Shown here one piece after another: positions 57,627 to 64,000 of a stretch of 64,000 nt of DNA; position 1 is the first letter of the stretch, and every line of letters begins with the position of its first letter. Below the pieces are notes generated by a model. It searched no databases, was not told the origin of the DNA, and saw only the letters and a program-made list of their open reading frames with translations. Source of the stretch: Derxia lacustris (GTDB lineage Bacteria; Pseudomonadota; Gammaproteobacteria; Burkholderiales; Burkholderiaceae_E); contig NZ_MUHU01000050.1 in the NCBI RefSeq assembly GCF_002105195.1, forward strand, positions 1-64,000, in the 5' to 3' direction. The position numbers and the translations under genes are program-made.

Positions 57627-58151
57627 TCAGTCGAGGCGCTGGAGCGAGACGCGGAAGGTCGCGCCGCGCGCCGCGTAGTCGTCGGCGCCGGCGGCCAGGC
57701 CGGCCAGCTCCGCCGCCGTGAGTTCGCGCACCGCCCTGGCCGGGGCGCCGAGGATGAGCGAGCGGTCGGGGAAGGTCTTGCGTTCGGTGACGATGGCGCC
57801 GGCACCGACCAGCGATTGCCGACCGATCACCGCGCCGTTGAGCACCACGGCCTGGATGCCGATGAGCGCGCCGTCGCCGATCGTGCAGCCGTGCAGCATT
57901 GCCTGATGGCCGACCGTCACGCCGGCGCCGATGTCGAGCGGAAAGCCCGGATCGGCATGCAGCACCGCGCCTTCCTGCACATTGCTGGCGGCGCCGATGC
58001 GGATCGGCTCGTTGTCGCCGCGGATCACCGCGCCCGACCACACGCTCGCGCGCTCCCCGAGCACGACCTGGCCGATCAGCGTGGCCTCGGCCGCCACATA
58101 GGCCGACGCGGGAACTTGCGGCGCGTGGCCGCCAATGCCGTAGATCGCCAT
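57627..58151 (-). CDS. Gamma-carbonic-anhydrase-like hexapeptide-repeat protein
   Basis: A 174-residue left-handed beta-helix protein of the YrdA/CaiE/PaaY family. The three histidines expected to bind metal are present (VLHADPG, then GHQAMLHGC), so weak carbonic anhydrase or thioesterase-like activity is possible. PaaY members hydrolyse stalled CoA thioesters in aromatic degradation, which would fit the neighbours. It sits 10 bases from the CoA-transferase gene and 31 bases from hppD, all co-directional. Confidence 0.85.
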   Translation of the reverse strand: MAIYGIGGHAPQVPASAYVAAEATLIGQVVLGERASVWSGAVIRGDNEPIRIGAASNVQEGAVLHADPGFPLDIGAGVTVGHQAMLHGCTIGDGALIGIQAVVLNGAVIGRQSLVGAGAIVTERKTFPDRSLILGAPARAVRELTAAELAGLAAGADDYAARGATFRVSLQRLD

Positions 58152-58161
58152 GCGGATCTCC

Positions 58162-59319
58162 TCAGCCCTGCGTCGGGCCGGTCAGGCGCGACAGCACTTC
58201 CTGGGTGTGCTCGCCGATGCGCGCGAGCGGCTGGCGCACGCCGGGGCGCCGGCCGCCGAGCGTGAGCGGCAGCAGGACCACGTCGGTGCTGCCGCCGTCG
58301 TCGGTCTGCATCGGCACCACGCCGCCGCTGGCGCGCAGATGCGGATCGGCCACCAGCTGGTCCGGCCGCACGATCGGCGCATAGGGCAGGCCGGCGGCTT
58401 CGAGCCGGGGCGCGAGGTCTTCGATGCGGTGCTGGCGCAGCACCGCGCCCAGGCGTTCGAGCAGGGCCGGGCGCAGCGCCACGCGTTGCTCGTTGGTGCC
58501 CAGGGCCGGATCGGTGGCCAGTTCGGGCGCGTCGATCACGCGGCACAGCGTGAGGTACTGCTTGTCGCTGACTGCGCCGATGAACAGCTGTTCGCCATCG
58601 GCGAGCGTGAACACGTCGTACACGCTCCAGGCCGACACGCGCGAGGGCATCGGCGGCGGCGGCTCGCCGGTCATGGAGAACTGCTGCATGTGCTGGGCCG
58701 AGAGGAAGGCGCAGTTCTCGAACAGCGCGCTCTGCACCTCCTGGCCGAGCCCGGTGCGGTCGCGCTCGCGCAGCGCGGCCAGCACGCCGATGGCGCCGAA
58801 CATGCCGCCCATGATGTCGTTGACCGAGGTGCCGGCGCGCAGCGGCCGCCCGACCGGGCCGGTCATGTACGACAGCCCGCCCATCATCTGCACCACTTCG
58901 TCGAGCGCCAGCCGGTTCTCGTAGGGGCCGGGCAGGAAGCCCTTGTGCGACACGTAGATGAGCCCGGGATAGCGCTTCGACAGCGTGGCGTGATCGAGAC
59001 CGAGCGCGGTCATCATGCCGGGCCGGAAGTTCTCGAGCATCACGTCGCACTGGCCGATCAGCTCCTCGGCCGTGGCCCGGCCCTCGGGCGTGGCGATGTC
59101 GAGCACCACGCTCTTCTTGTTGCGGTTGAAGCTGCGGAAGAAGCCGATGCCGAGGCCGGGCAGCCTGCGGGTCTTGTCGCCGCCCGGCGGCTCGATCTTG
59201 ATGACCTCGGCGCCGAGGTCGGCCAGGATCATTCCGCAGGTGGGACCCATGACCATGTGGGTGAATTCGATGACGCGGACGCCTTCGAGCGGCAGGCCGG
59301 TGGATGCGCTGTTGTCCAT
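58162..59319 (-). CDS. CaiB/BaiF-family CoA transferase
   Basis: A 385-residue type III CoA transferase. The N-terminal LEGVRVIEFTHMVMGPTCGMILADLGAEVIKIEPP is a textbook family start. SVNDIMGGMFGAIG holds the conserved catalytic Asp. It is only 4 bases from the HMG-CoA-lyase-like gene, and the pair is often found together. Together they could activate and cleave a branched hydroxy acid such as citramalate or 3-hydroxy-3-methylglutarate. The exact acid is unknown. Confidence 0.88.
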   Translation of the reverse strand: MDNSASTGLPLEGVRVIEFTHMVMGPTCGMILADLGAEVIKIEPPGGDKTRRLPGLGIGFFRSFNRNKKSVVLDIATPEGRATAEELIGQCDVMLENFRPGMMTALGLDHATLSKRYPGLIYVSHKGFLPGPYENRLALDEVVQMMGGLSYMTGPVGRPLRAGTSVNDIMGGMFGAIGVLAALRERDRTGLGQEVQSALFENCAFLSAQHMQQFSMTGEPPPPMPSRVSAWSVYDVFTLADGEQLFIGAVSDKQYLTLCRVIDAPELATDPALGTNEQRVALRPALLERLGAVLRQHRIEDLAPRLEAAGLPYAPIVRPDQLVADPHLRASGGVVPMQTDDGGSTDVVLLPLTLGGRRPGVRQPLARIGEHTQEVLSRLTGPTQG

Positions 59320-59323
59320 GGAT

Positions 59324-60271
59324 TCAGGCCGCGATGGCCGGTGTCGATGCTGCGTTGAAGGTGCGTGGCAGGCCGGCGCGCCACAGCGTGCCGTGCAGGG
59401 CCTCGCTGCCGAGCCAGTCGGCCATCCGGGCGCGCAGGGCAAGCAGGCGCGGCAGGTCGATGCCGGTGTCGATGCCCATGCTGGCGAGCATGAAGACGAG
59501 ATCCTCGGTGGCGGCATTGCCGCTCGCGCCGGGCGCATGCGGACAGCCGCCGATGCCGCCGAGCGAGGCGTCGAAGCGCGTGACGCCGGTCTGGAGCGCG
59601 GCATGCACATTGGCCAGCGCCAGGCCGCGCGTGTCGTGGAAATGGCCGCACCAGAAGCGCTCGCCGGCGAGCGCGCGGGCCTGCTCGAACAGCCGCGCCA
59701 CCGCCGCCGGATCGGCGAAACCGACGGTGTCGGCAAGGCTCACGCGGTCGGCGCCGGCGTCGAGCAGCGCCTGCATGCAGCGCAGCACCTCGGCCGGGGC
59801 GACCGCGCCTTGCAGCGTGCAGCCGAAGGCCGTGCCGATGCCACCTTCGATCAGCGTCCTGGCGCCGGCGGAATCGCGGGCCGCGCGGATGCGCGCCACC
59901 TCGGCGACCACTTCGTCGGGCGTCTTGCGCAGGTTGGCCAGGCTGTGTTCATGGCTGGCCGACAGCGGCACCAGCAGCAGGTCGGCACCGGTCTCGATGG
60001 CACGCTCGGCGCCCTTGAGATTGGGCACCAGCACCGACACGAACAGGCCGGGCAGGGTCTTGGCGAAGGCCACGAGTTCTGCGGTATCGGCGAGTTGCGG
60101 CAGCAGCCGCGCCGGCACATGGGAACCGACCTCGATCTCGCGCTGGCCGGCGTCGTAGGCGCTGCGGATCCAGTCGAACTTGCGTTCGGTGGCCAGTACC
60201 TGAGGCAGGCTTTGCAGGCCGTCGCGCAATCCGACTTCGCGGACGACGACTCTGGCGGGAAGGCAGGGCAT
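59324..60271 (-). CDS. Hydroxymethylglutaryl-CoA lyase family protein
   Basis: A 315-residue TIM-barrel aldolase of the HMGL family. VVVREVGLRDGLQ carries the metal-binding Asp, GHFHDTRGLA the metal-binding His pair and GIGGCPHAPGASGNAATED the catalytic Cys. True HMG-CoA lyases give acetoacetate and acetyl-CoA, but citramalyl-CoA cleavage is also known for relatives. A GGAGA site precedes the ATG. A predicted promoter and a striking palindromic site lie just upstream. Confidence 0.87.
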   Translation of the reverse strand: MPCLPARVVVREVGLRDGLQSLPQVLATERKFDWIRSAYDAGQREIEVGSHVPARLLPQLADTAELVAFAKTLPGLFVSVLVPNLKGAERAIETGADLLLVPLSASHEHSLANLRKTPDEVVAEVARIRAARDSAGARTLIEGGIGTAFGCTLQGAVAPAEVLRCMQALLDAGADRVSLADTVGFADPAAVARLFEQARALAGERFWCGHFHDTRGLALANVHAALQTGVTRFDASLGGIGGCPHAPGASGNAATEDLVFMLASMGIDTGIDLPRLLALRARMADWLGSEALHGTLWRAGLPRTFNAASTPAIAA

Positions 60272-60318
60272 GACTTGTCTCCGGTGGCATGCCGGTCTGA
60301 CGCCGGCGATGAAGCCAC

Positions 60319-60345
60319 TTTAGACATTCCGAACCATGCTTTCAG
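60319..60345 (-). promoter_or_regulatory. Predicted promoter of the HMG-lyase/CoA-transferase unit
   Basis: On the minus strand CTGAAA (60340-60345) and TCTAAA (60319-60324) are spaced by 15 bases, each matching four of six consensus positions. The weak -35 and short spacer suggest dependence on an activator, which could bind the palindrome upstream. Confidence 0.4.
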
Positions 60346-60354
60346 TGGTCTTTT

Positions 60355-60386
60355 GGAACGCAAAACGTTCCGGTTGGGAACGTTTT
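60355..60386. promoter_or_regulatory. Palindromic regulator-binding site with three half-sites
   Basis: AAAACGTTCC (60362-60371) and GGAACGTTTT (60377-60386) form a perfect 10-5-10 palindrome. A third half-site GGAACG at 60355-60360 is placed with the same 5-base gap and opposite orientation. All three half-sites lie on one helix face. The array is just upstream of the predicted -35 box, an activator position. Confidence 0.7.
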
Positions 60387-60393
60387 TGGGGGA

Positions 60394-61041
60394 TTAGCGG
60401 AAGTCGGGTTGGCGGTCCCATTGCGACTCCGCGAACGCTGGCAAGGTCATGCAGCGCTCGAACACGGCGATCAGCAGCGGAACGTGATCGAGCTGCGCCT
60501 CGAAGCGGCGGGCGTTGAAGATCTGCGGCACCAGGCAGATGTCGGCCACGGTGGGCGAGTCGCCCTCGATGAAGTCGCCGTGACCGCCGCCGGCGCGCAC
60601 CAGCGCTTCGAGCTGGCCGAGCCCCTGCTCGCACCAGTGCCGATACCAGTCGCCGCGCGCCGCGGGTTCCAGCTTGAGCCGGTGCTTCAGGTGGTTCAGC
60701 ACGCGCAGGTTGTTGACCGGATGGATGTCGCAGGCCACCGCGAGTGCGGCGGCGCGGGCGCGCGCGCGGGCCGCCGGATCGGGCGGCAGCAGCGGCGGCG
60801 CGGGACGGGTCTCCTCCAGGTAGTCGAGGATGGCGAGCGACTGCGTGAGCCGCAGTCCGTCGATGTCGAGCGTGGGCACGAGGCAGGACGGGTTCACCGC
60901 GCGATAGGCCGGGCCACGCTGCTCGCCGGCGAGCAGATCGACGCCGACATATTCGTAGTCGATGCCCTTGAGCCGGAGCGCGATGCGCACGCGGAATGCC
61001 GCCGACGAGCGTGCCGCGCTGTAGAGCCGGACCGCGCTCAT
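60394..61041 (-). CDS. maiA: Maleylacetoacetate isomerase (zeta-class GST)
   Basis: A 215-residue glutathione-dependent isomerase converting maleylacetoacetate to fumarylacetoacetate. The zeta-class motif is present near residues 8-25 (SAARSSAAFRVRIALRLKG), and the N-terminal thioredoxin-like domain ends with LTQSLAILDYLEE. DSPTVADICLVPQ marks the C-terminal helical domain. Its start overlaps the fahA stop by 4 bases (ATGA), so it is translated with its partner enzyme. Confidence 0.93.
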   Translation of the reverse strand: MSAVRLYSAARSSAAFRVRIALRLKGIDYEYVGVDLLAGEQRGPAYRAVNPSCLVPTLDIDGLRLTQSLAILDYLEETRPAPPLLPPDPAARARARAAALAVACDIHPVNNLRVLNHLKHRLKLEPAARGDWYRHWCEQGLGQLEALVRAGGGHGDFIEGDSPTVADICLVPQIFNARRFEAQLDHVPLLIAVFERCMTLPAFAESQWDRQPDFR

Positions 61042-62369
61042 GCGGCCGCCGCGCGCGCCGGCAGCACGGTGCCGATGCAATCGCCAAAACCGATGGCGCG
61101 GGCGCCGTCGGCCTCGCAACGGCCGCGCAGCACGATGCAGTCGCCGTCGAGCAGAAAGGTGCGCGTCTCGCCGTTGGGCAGGGCGAGCGGCTGTCGGCCG
61201 CCCTGGCTCAGCTCCAGCAGCGAGCCGGCCTCGTCCGCGCCGGGGCCGGACTGGGTGCCGCTGCCGAGCAGGTCGCCGGGCTGGAGGTTGCAGCCGCCCA
61301 CGGTGTGATGGGCGAGCATCTGCGCCAGCGTCCACCAGGCGTCGCGGAAATTGCTGCGCGACAGCCGTACCGGCGCGGCGCCGTGCTCGCGCATCTGCGC
61401 GGTCTGGATCAGCACCTCGAAATGCAGATCGAGCGCGCCGCGCTCGCGGTTGGCCGCGCCATCCAGATAGGGCAGCGGCGCCGGCTCGCCCTCGGGCCGC
61501 GTGAACGGCACGCGGAACGGCGCGAGCGCCTCCATCGTCACGATCCACGGCGACACGGTGGTGGCGAAGTTCTTGGCCAGAAAGGGGCCGAGCGGCTGGT
61601 ATTCCCAGGCCTGCACATCGCGCGCCGACCAGTCGTTGAGCAGCACCACGCCGAACAGGTGGTCCTCGGCATCCGCCAGCGCCACCGGCTCGCCGAGAGC
61701 GTTGGGCTGGCCGACGAAGGCGCCCAGTTCAAGCTCGTAGTCGAGCCGGCGGCTCGGCGCGAGCACCGGCACCTCGGCCTCGGGCAGCTTCACCTGACCG
61801 AGCGGACGATGAAAGCGCTGGCCCGACACGCCGATCGATGAGCTGCGGCCGTGGTAGCCGATCGGTACCCACTTGTAGTTGGGCAGCAGCGGGTTGTCGG
61901 GCCGGAACAGCTTGCCGACCGTGGTGGCGTGGTGGATGCCGGTATAGAAATCGGTGTAGTCGCCGATGTGGCAGGGCAGGGCGTACTCAGCCTCGGCCTG
62001 CGGCAGCAGTGCGCCCGCGAGTGCGGCCTGCTGCGCGCTGCCCTGCGCCAGCGCGCGCGACAAGGCAGCGCGCAATTCCCGTCGCACGGTGACGCCGGCC
62101 GCCATGAAGGCATTGAGATCGCCGCGCGCGAGCGGTTCGAGCGCAGCGCGCGCCGCCTCGCTCCAGCCCTCGGCGGTCGCCGCGAGTGTCAGGTCGAGGA
62201 TGGCGTCGCCGATGGCCACGCCGACGCGCCAGGGCGCTTTGCTGCCGGCGTGGCGAAAGCGCCCGTAAGGCAGGTTCTGGATCGGAAAGTCGCTGGCGGG
62301 ATCGTTGGCCGACGCGACCCAGCTGGTGAGTGTCGGCGCATGGGTGGCGTCGGGGAGGTAGGCGGTCAT
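61038..62369 (-). CDS. fahA: Fumarylacetoacetase
   Basis: A 443-residue hydrolase that splits fumarylacetoacetate into fumarate and acetoacetate, the last step of tyrosine degradation. The N-terminal SH3-like domain (DFPIQNLPYGRFR) and the metal site in the FAH core (HIGDYTDFYTGIHHATTVG, YHGRSSSIG, LELGAFVG) are complete. It is followed by overlapping maiA and preceded by the VOC gene, all on the minus strand, forming an operon with the truncated hppD gene. Confidence 0.96.
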   Translation of the reverse strand: MTAYLPDATHAPTLTSWVASANDPASDFPIQNLPYGRFRHAGSKAPWRVGVAIGDAILDLTLAATAEGWSEAARAALEPLARGDLNAFMAAGVTVRRELRAALSRALAQGSAQQAALAGALLPQAEAEYALPCHIGDYTDFYTGIHHATTVGKLFRPDNPLLPNYKWVPIGYHGRSSSIGVSGQRFHRPLGQVKLPEAEVPVLAPSRRLDYELELGAFVGQPNALGEPVALADAEDHLFGVVLLNDWSARDVQAWEYQPLGPFLAKNFATTVSPWIVTMEALAPFRVPFTRPEGEPAPLPYLDGAANRERGALDLHFEVLIQTAQMREHGAAPVRLSRSNFRDAWWTLAQMLAHHTVGGCNLQPGDLLGSGTQSGPGADEAGSLLELSQGGRQPLALPNGETRTFLLDGDCIVLRGRCEADGARAIGFGDCIGTVLPARAAAA

Positions 62370-62426
62370 GGCGCGTTCCTGGAGAGGGAGCGGAAGCCGG
62401 CCGGCATGCGCCGGCCGGGCATCGGT

Positions 62427-62972
62427 TCAATGGCGGTCTGCAAACTCGTCCTCGTGCAGGAAGGCCGCATGCCTGACGGCGCGCCGCGTGCGGCTCCATT
62501 CCTCGATCATGGCCGGGGCCAGGTCGTGCAGCTTTTCGAGCGTGCCGGGCTTCGCAAGATCGACCGCCAGCTCGAGCCGGTGGCCGTCGGGATCGCGGAA
62601 GTAGATCGACTTGAACACGCCGTGGTCGGTCGGGCCGAGGACCTCGATGCCGAGCGCCGCGATCTTCGCCTTGGCCGTCAGCAGCGTTTCCATGTCGGCG
62701 ACCTTGAAGGCGATGTGCTGCACCCAGTCGGGCGTGTTCTCGTCGCGGCCCATGGCGGGCGAGTTCGGCAGCTCGAAGAAGGCCAGCACATTGCCGGCGC
62801 CGGCGTCCAGAAAGATGTGCATGTAGGGATCGGGTGCCTTGGTCGACGGCACGCGGTCTTCCGAGATGGCGAGCACCAGGTCCATGCCCAGGGTGTCGCG
62901 ATAGAACTCGACGGTGCGGCGTGCGTCGCCGCAGCGATAGGCGGCGTGATGAATCCCTTGCAGCAGGCTCAT
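62427..62972 (-). CDS. VOC-superfamily (glyoxalase/dioxygenase fold) protein
   Basis: A 181-residue vicinal-oxygen-chelate protein. Two beta-alpha-beta-beta-beta units are visible, with candidate metal ligands in GIHHAAYRC, WVQHIAFKV and GHRLELAVD. It resembles glyoxalase I-like or small extradiol dioxygenases, but the substrate is unknown. GAGGAGA precedes the ATG. It lies between an HPPD gene and fahA, in the place where homogentisate dioxygenase might be expected. Confidence 0.82.
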   Translation of the reverse strand: MSLLQGIHHAAYRCGDARRTVEFYRDTLGMDLVLAISEDRVPSTKAPDPYMHIFLDAGAGNVLAFFELPNSPAMGRDENTPDWVQHIAFKVADMETLLTAKAKIAALGIEVLGPTDHGVFKSIYFRDPDGHRLELAVDLAKPGTLEKLHDLAPAMIEEWSRTRRAVRHAAFLHEDEFADRH

Positions 62973-63025
62973 GAGATGTCTCCTCGATGCTTCTTTGATG
63001 GAATGGGACTGGCGTGGCGCCCGGT

Positions 63026-64000
63026 TCAGATCACGCCGCGGCGTTCCTGATCCTTCTCGATCGAGCGGAACAGCGCGCCGAAATTGCCTTCGCCGAAGCT
63101 GAGGTTGTTCTCGCGCTGGATGATCTCGATGAAGATCGGCCCGATCAGGTTGCGGGTGAAGATCTGGAGCAGATAGCCCTCCTCGTCGCCATCGACGAGC
63201 ACCTGATGCGCCCGGATGCGGCTGCGGTCCTCGCGCACCTGCGGCACCCGCTTGTAGACCGCGTCGTAGTAGTCGTCGTCGATGTCGAGCATCTCGATCG
63301 GGCTGCCCTTGAGTGCGTCGAGCGAGGCCAGGATGTCGTGAGTGCTGAAGGCCAGGTGCTGCACGCCGGGGCCGTTGTATTCGCGCAGGTACTCGGCGAT
63401 CTGGTCCCGGTCGTCCTTGGGCTGGTTGATGGGGATGCAGAAGCTGCCGTCCGGCGAACGCAGCGCATGACTGGTCAGGCCGGTCTTGGCGCCCTTGATG
63501 TCGAAGTAGCGCACCTCGGTGAAGCCGAAGATGTCCTTGTAAAAAGCGGACCACATGTCCATCTGGCCGGGGGGCACGTTGTTGGTCAGATGGTCGATCG
63601 CCAGAAAGCCCTTGTCCGCCTGCACCTGAGGCAGTGCGAGCGGCGCGAAATCGGCTTCGTAGATCGAGCCACGCGGTCCGTGGCAATCGATGAAATAGAC
63701 GAGGCTGTCGCCGATGCCGTGAATGGCCGGATAGGCGTGATCGCAGCGCGCCGGATCGGCCGCCACGGCACCGCGCCGCACTGCCTCGGCGAGCGCGGCC
63801 GATGCGTTTTCCACGCGCCAGCCCATCGAGCAGATCGACGGCCCGTGGGTCCGGGCAAACGCGCCCGAGAAGCCGTCGCGCTCGGCGTTGAGCAGGAAGT
63901 TGATGTCGTTCTGGTGATACCAGGTGATGTCGCGACTGCGGTGGCGGCGCAGCTTGGAGAAGCCGAAGGCCCAGAACAGCGCATCGAGCTGGTCGAGCGA
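63026..64000 (-). CDS. Second 4-hydroxyphenylpyruvate dioxygenase (5' end outside window)
   Basis: The C-terminal 324 residues of a second HPPD; the reading frame runs off the right edge, so the start is not seen. Iron ligands are in AIDHLTNNV, GVQHLAFS and IFIEIIQREN, and SFGEGNFGALFRSIEKDQERRGV ends the protein. It belongs to a different subgroup from the 358-residue HPPD at 56519 (for example GAKTGLTSHAL against GEYTGLTSKAM). Both sets of active-site residues are intact. It heads the operon VOC-fahA-maiA. Confidence 0.93.
   Translation of the reverse strand, partial: SLDQLDALFWAFGFSKLRRHRSRDITWYHQNDINFLLNAERDGFSGAFARTHGPSICSMGWRVENASAALAEAVRRGAVAADPARCDHAYPAIHGIGDSLVYFIDCHGPRGSIYEADFAPLALPQVQADKGFLAIDHLTNNVPPGQMDMWSAFYKDIFGFTEVRYFDIKGAKTGLTSHALRSPDGSFCIPINQPKDDRDQIAEYLREYNGPGVQHLAFSTHDILASLDALKGSPIEMLDIDDDYYDAVYKRVPQVREDRSRIRAHQVLVDGDEEGYLLQIFTRNLIGPIFIEIIQRENNLSFGEGNFGALFRSIEKDQERRGVI

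Overview
The window is a GC-rich chromosomal segment of a betaproteobacterium, most likely order Burkholderiales. The evidence is its conserved gene neighbourhoods: cysS-glycosylase-accA-tilS, lplT/alr-radA, bamD/rluD-pgeF-phaC-phbB-phaR-rimO and mfd/ispD-ispF. It also has an actinobacterial-type AhpC/AhpD pair, an OmpR/EnvZ-like (RisA/RisS) pair and a BktB-type thiolase. Almost all of it is coding. No rRNA, tRNA, insertion sequence, prophage or CRISPR array was seen, and no gene is visibly broken. Genus and species cannot be fixed from the sequence alone.

Layout. 0.2-4.7 kb: cysteinyl-tRNA synthetase, a base-excision glycosylase, acetyl-CoA carboxylase alpha and tRNA-Ile lysidine synthetase on the plus strand. 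4.7-8.3 kb: peroxide defence (ahpC, ahpD) and an OmpR/EnvZ-like two-component system on the minus strand. 8.4-15.7 kb: tRNA and ribosome modification (tsaB, rimI), DNA repair (uracil glycosylase, radA), a lysophospholipid transporter, alanine racemase and a UreE-like metal-binding protein without urease genes. 15.7-25.3 kb: an aldo-keto reductase/efflux/LysR cluster, a nucleoside deaminase, an alpha/beta hydrolase, Tex, a PP2C phosphatase and a YdcH-type small protein. 25.4-39.3 kb: a DinG-type helicase, bamD, rluD-pgeF, then the polyhydroxybutyrate locus (phaC, phbB, phaR) with no thiolase gene inside it. A BktB-type thiolase lies 3.4 kb downstream, followed by metC.

39.3-47.5 kb: a minus-strand run of mfd, a periplasmic-type DNA ligase (LigE), serB and a small membrane protein. 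It is followed by a two-gene unit (a 65-residue protein and a coiled-coil DUF2325-like protein) whose promoter carries a near-consensus Fur box. ispD-ispF run the other way. 47.8-54.9 kb: a complete type IV pilus minor-pilin operon (fimT, pilV, pilW, pilX, pilY1, pilE). 55.0-64.0 kb: a minus-strand aromatic catabolism cluster with two different 4-hydroxyphenylpyruvate dioxygenases (one cut by the window end), a VOC-fold protein, fumarylacetoacetase, maleylacetoacetate isomerase, an HMG-CoA-lyase-like enzyme, a CoA transferase, a gamma-carbonic-anhydrase-like protein and an MFS transporter. Homogentisate dioxygenase is not in the visible part.

The least explained elements are the Fur-box DUF2325 unit, the UreE-like protein with no urease, a 25-bp perfect palindrome plus extra half-site in front of the HMG-lyase/CoA-transferase genes, and two near-identical hairpins flanking phaR, the second of which sits 6 bases before the rimO start codon.
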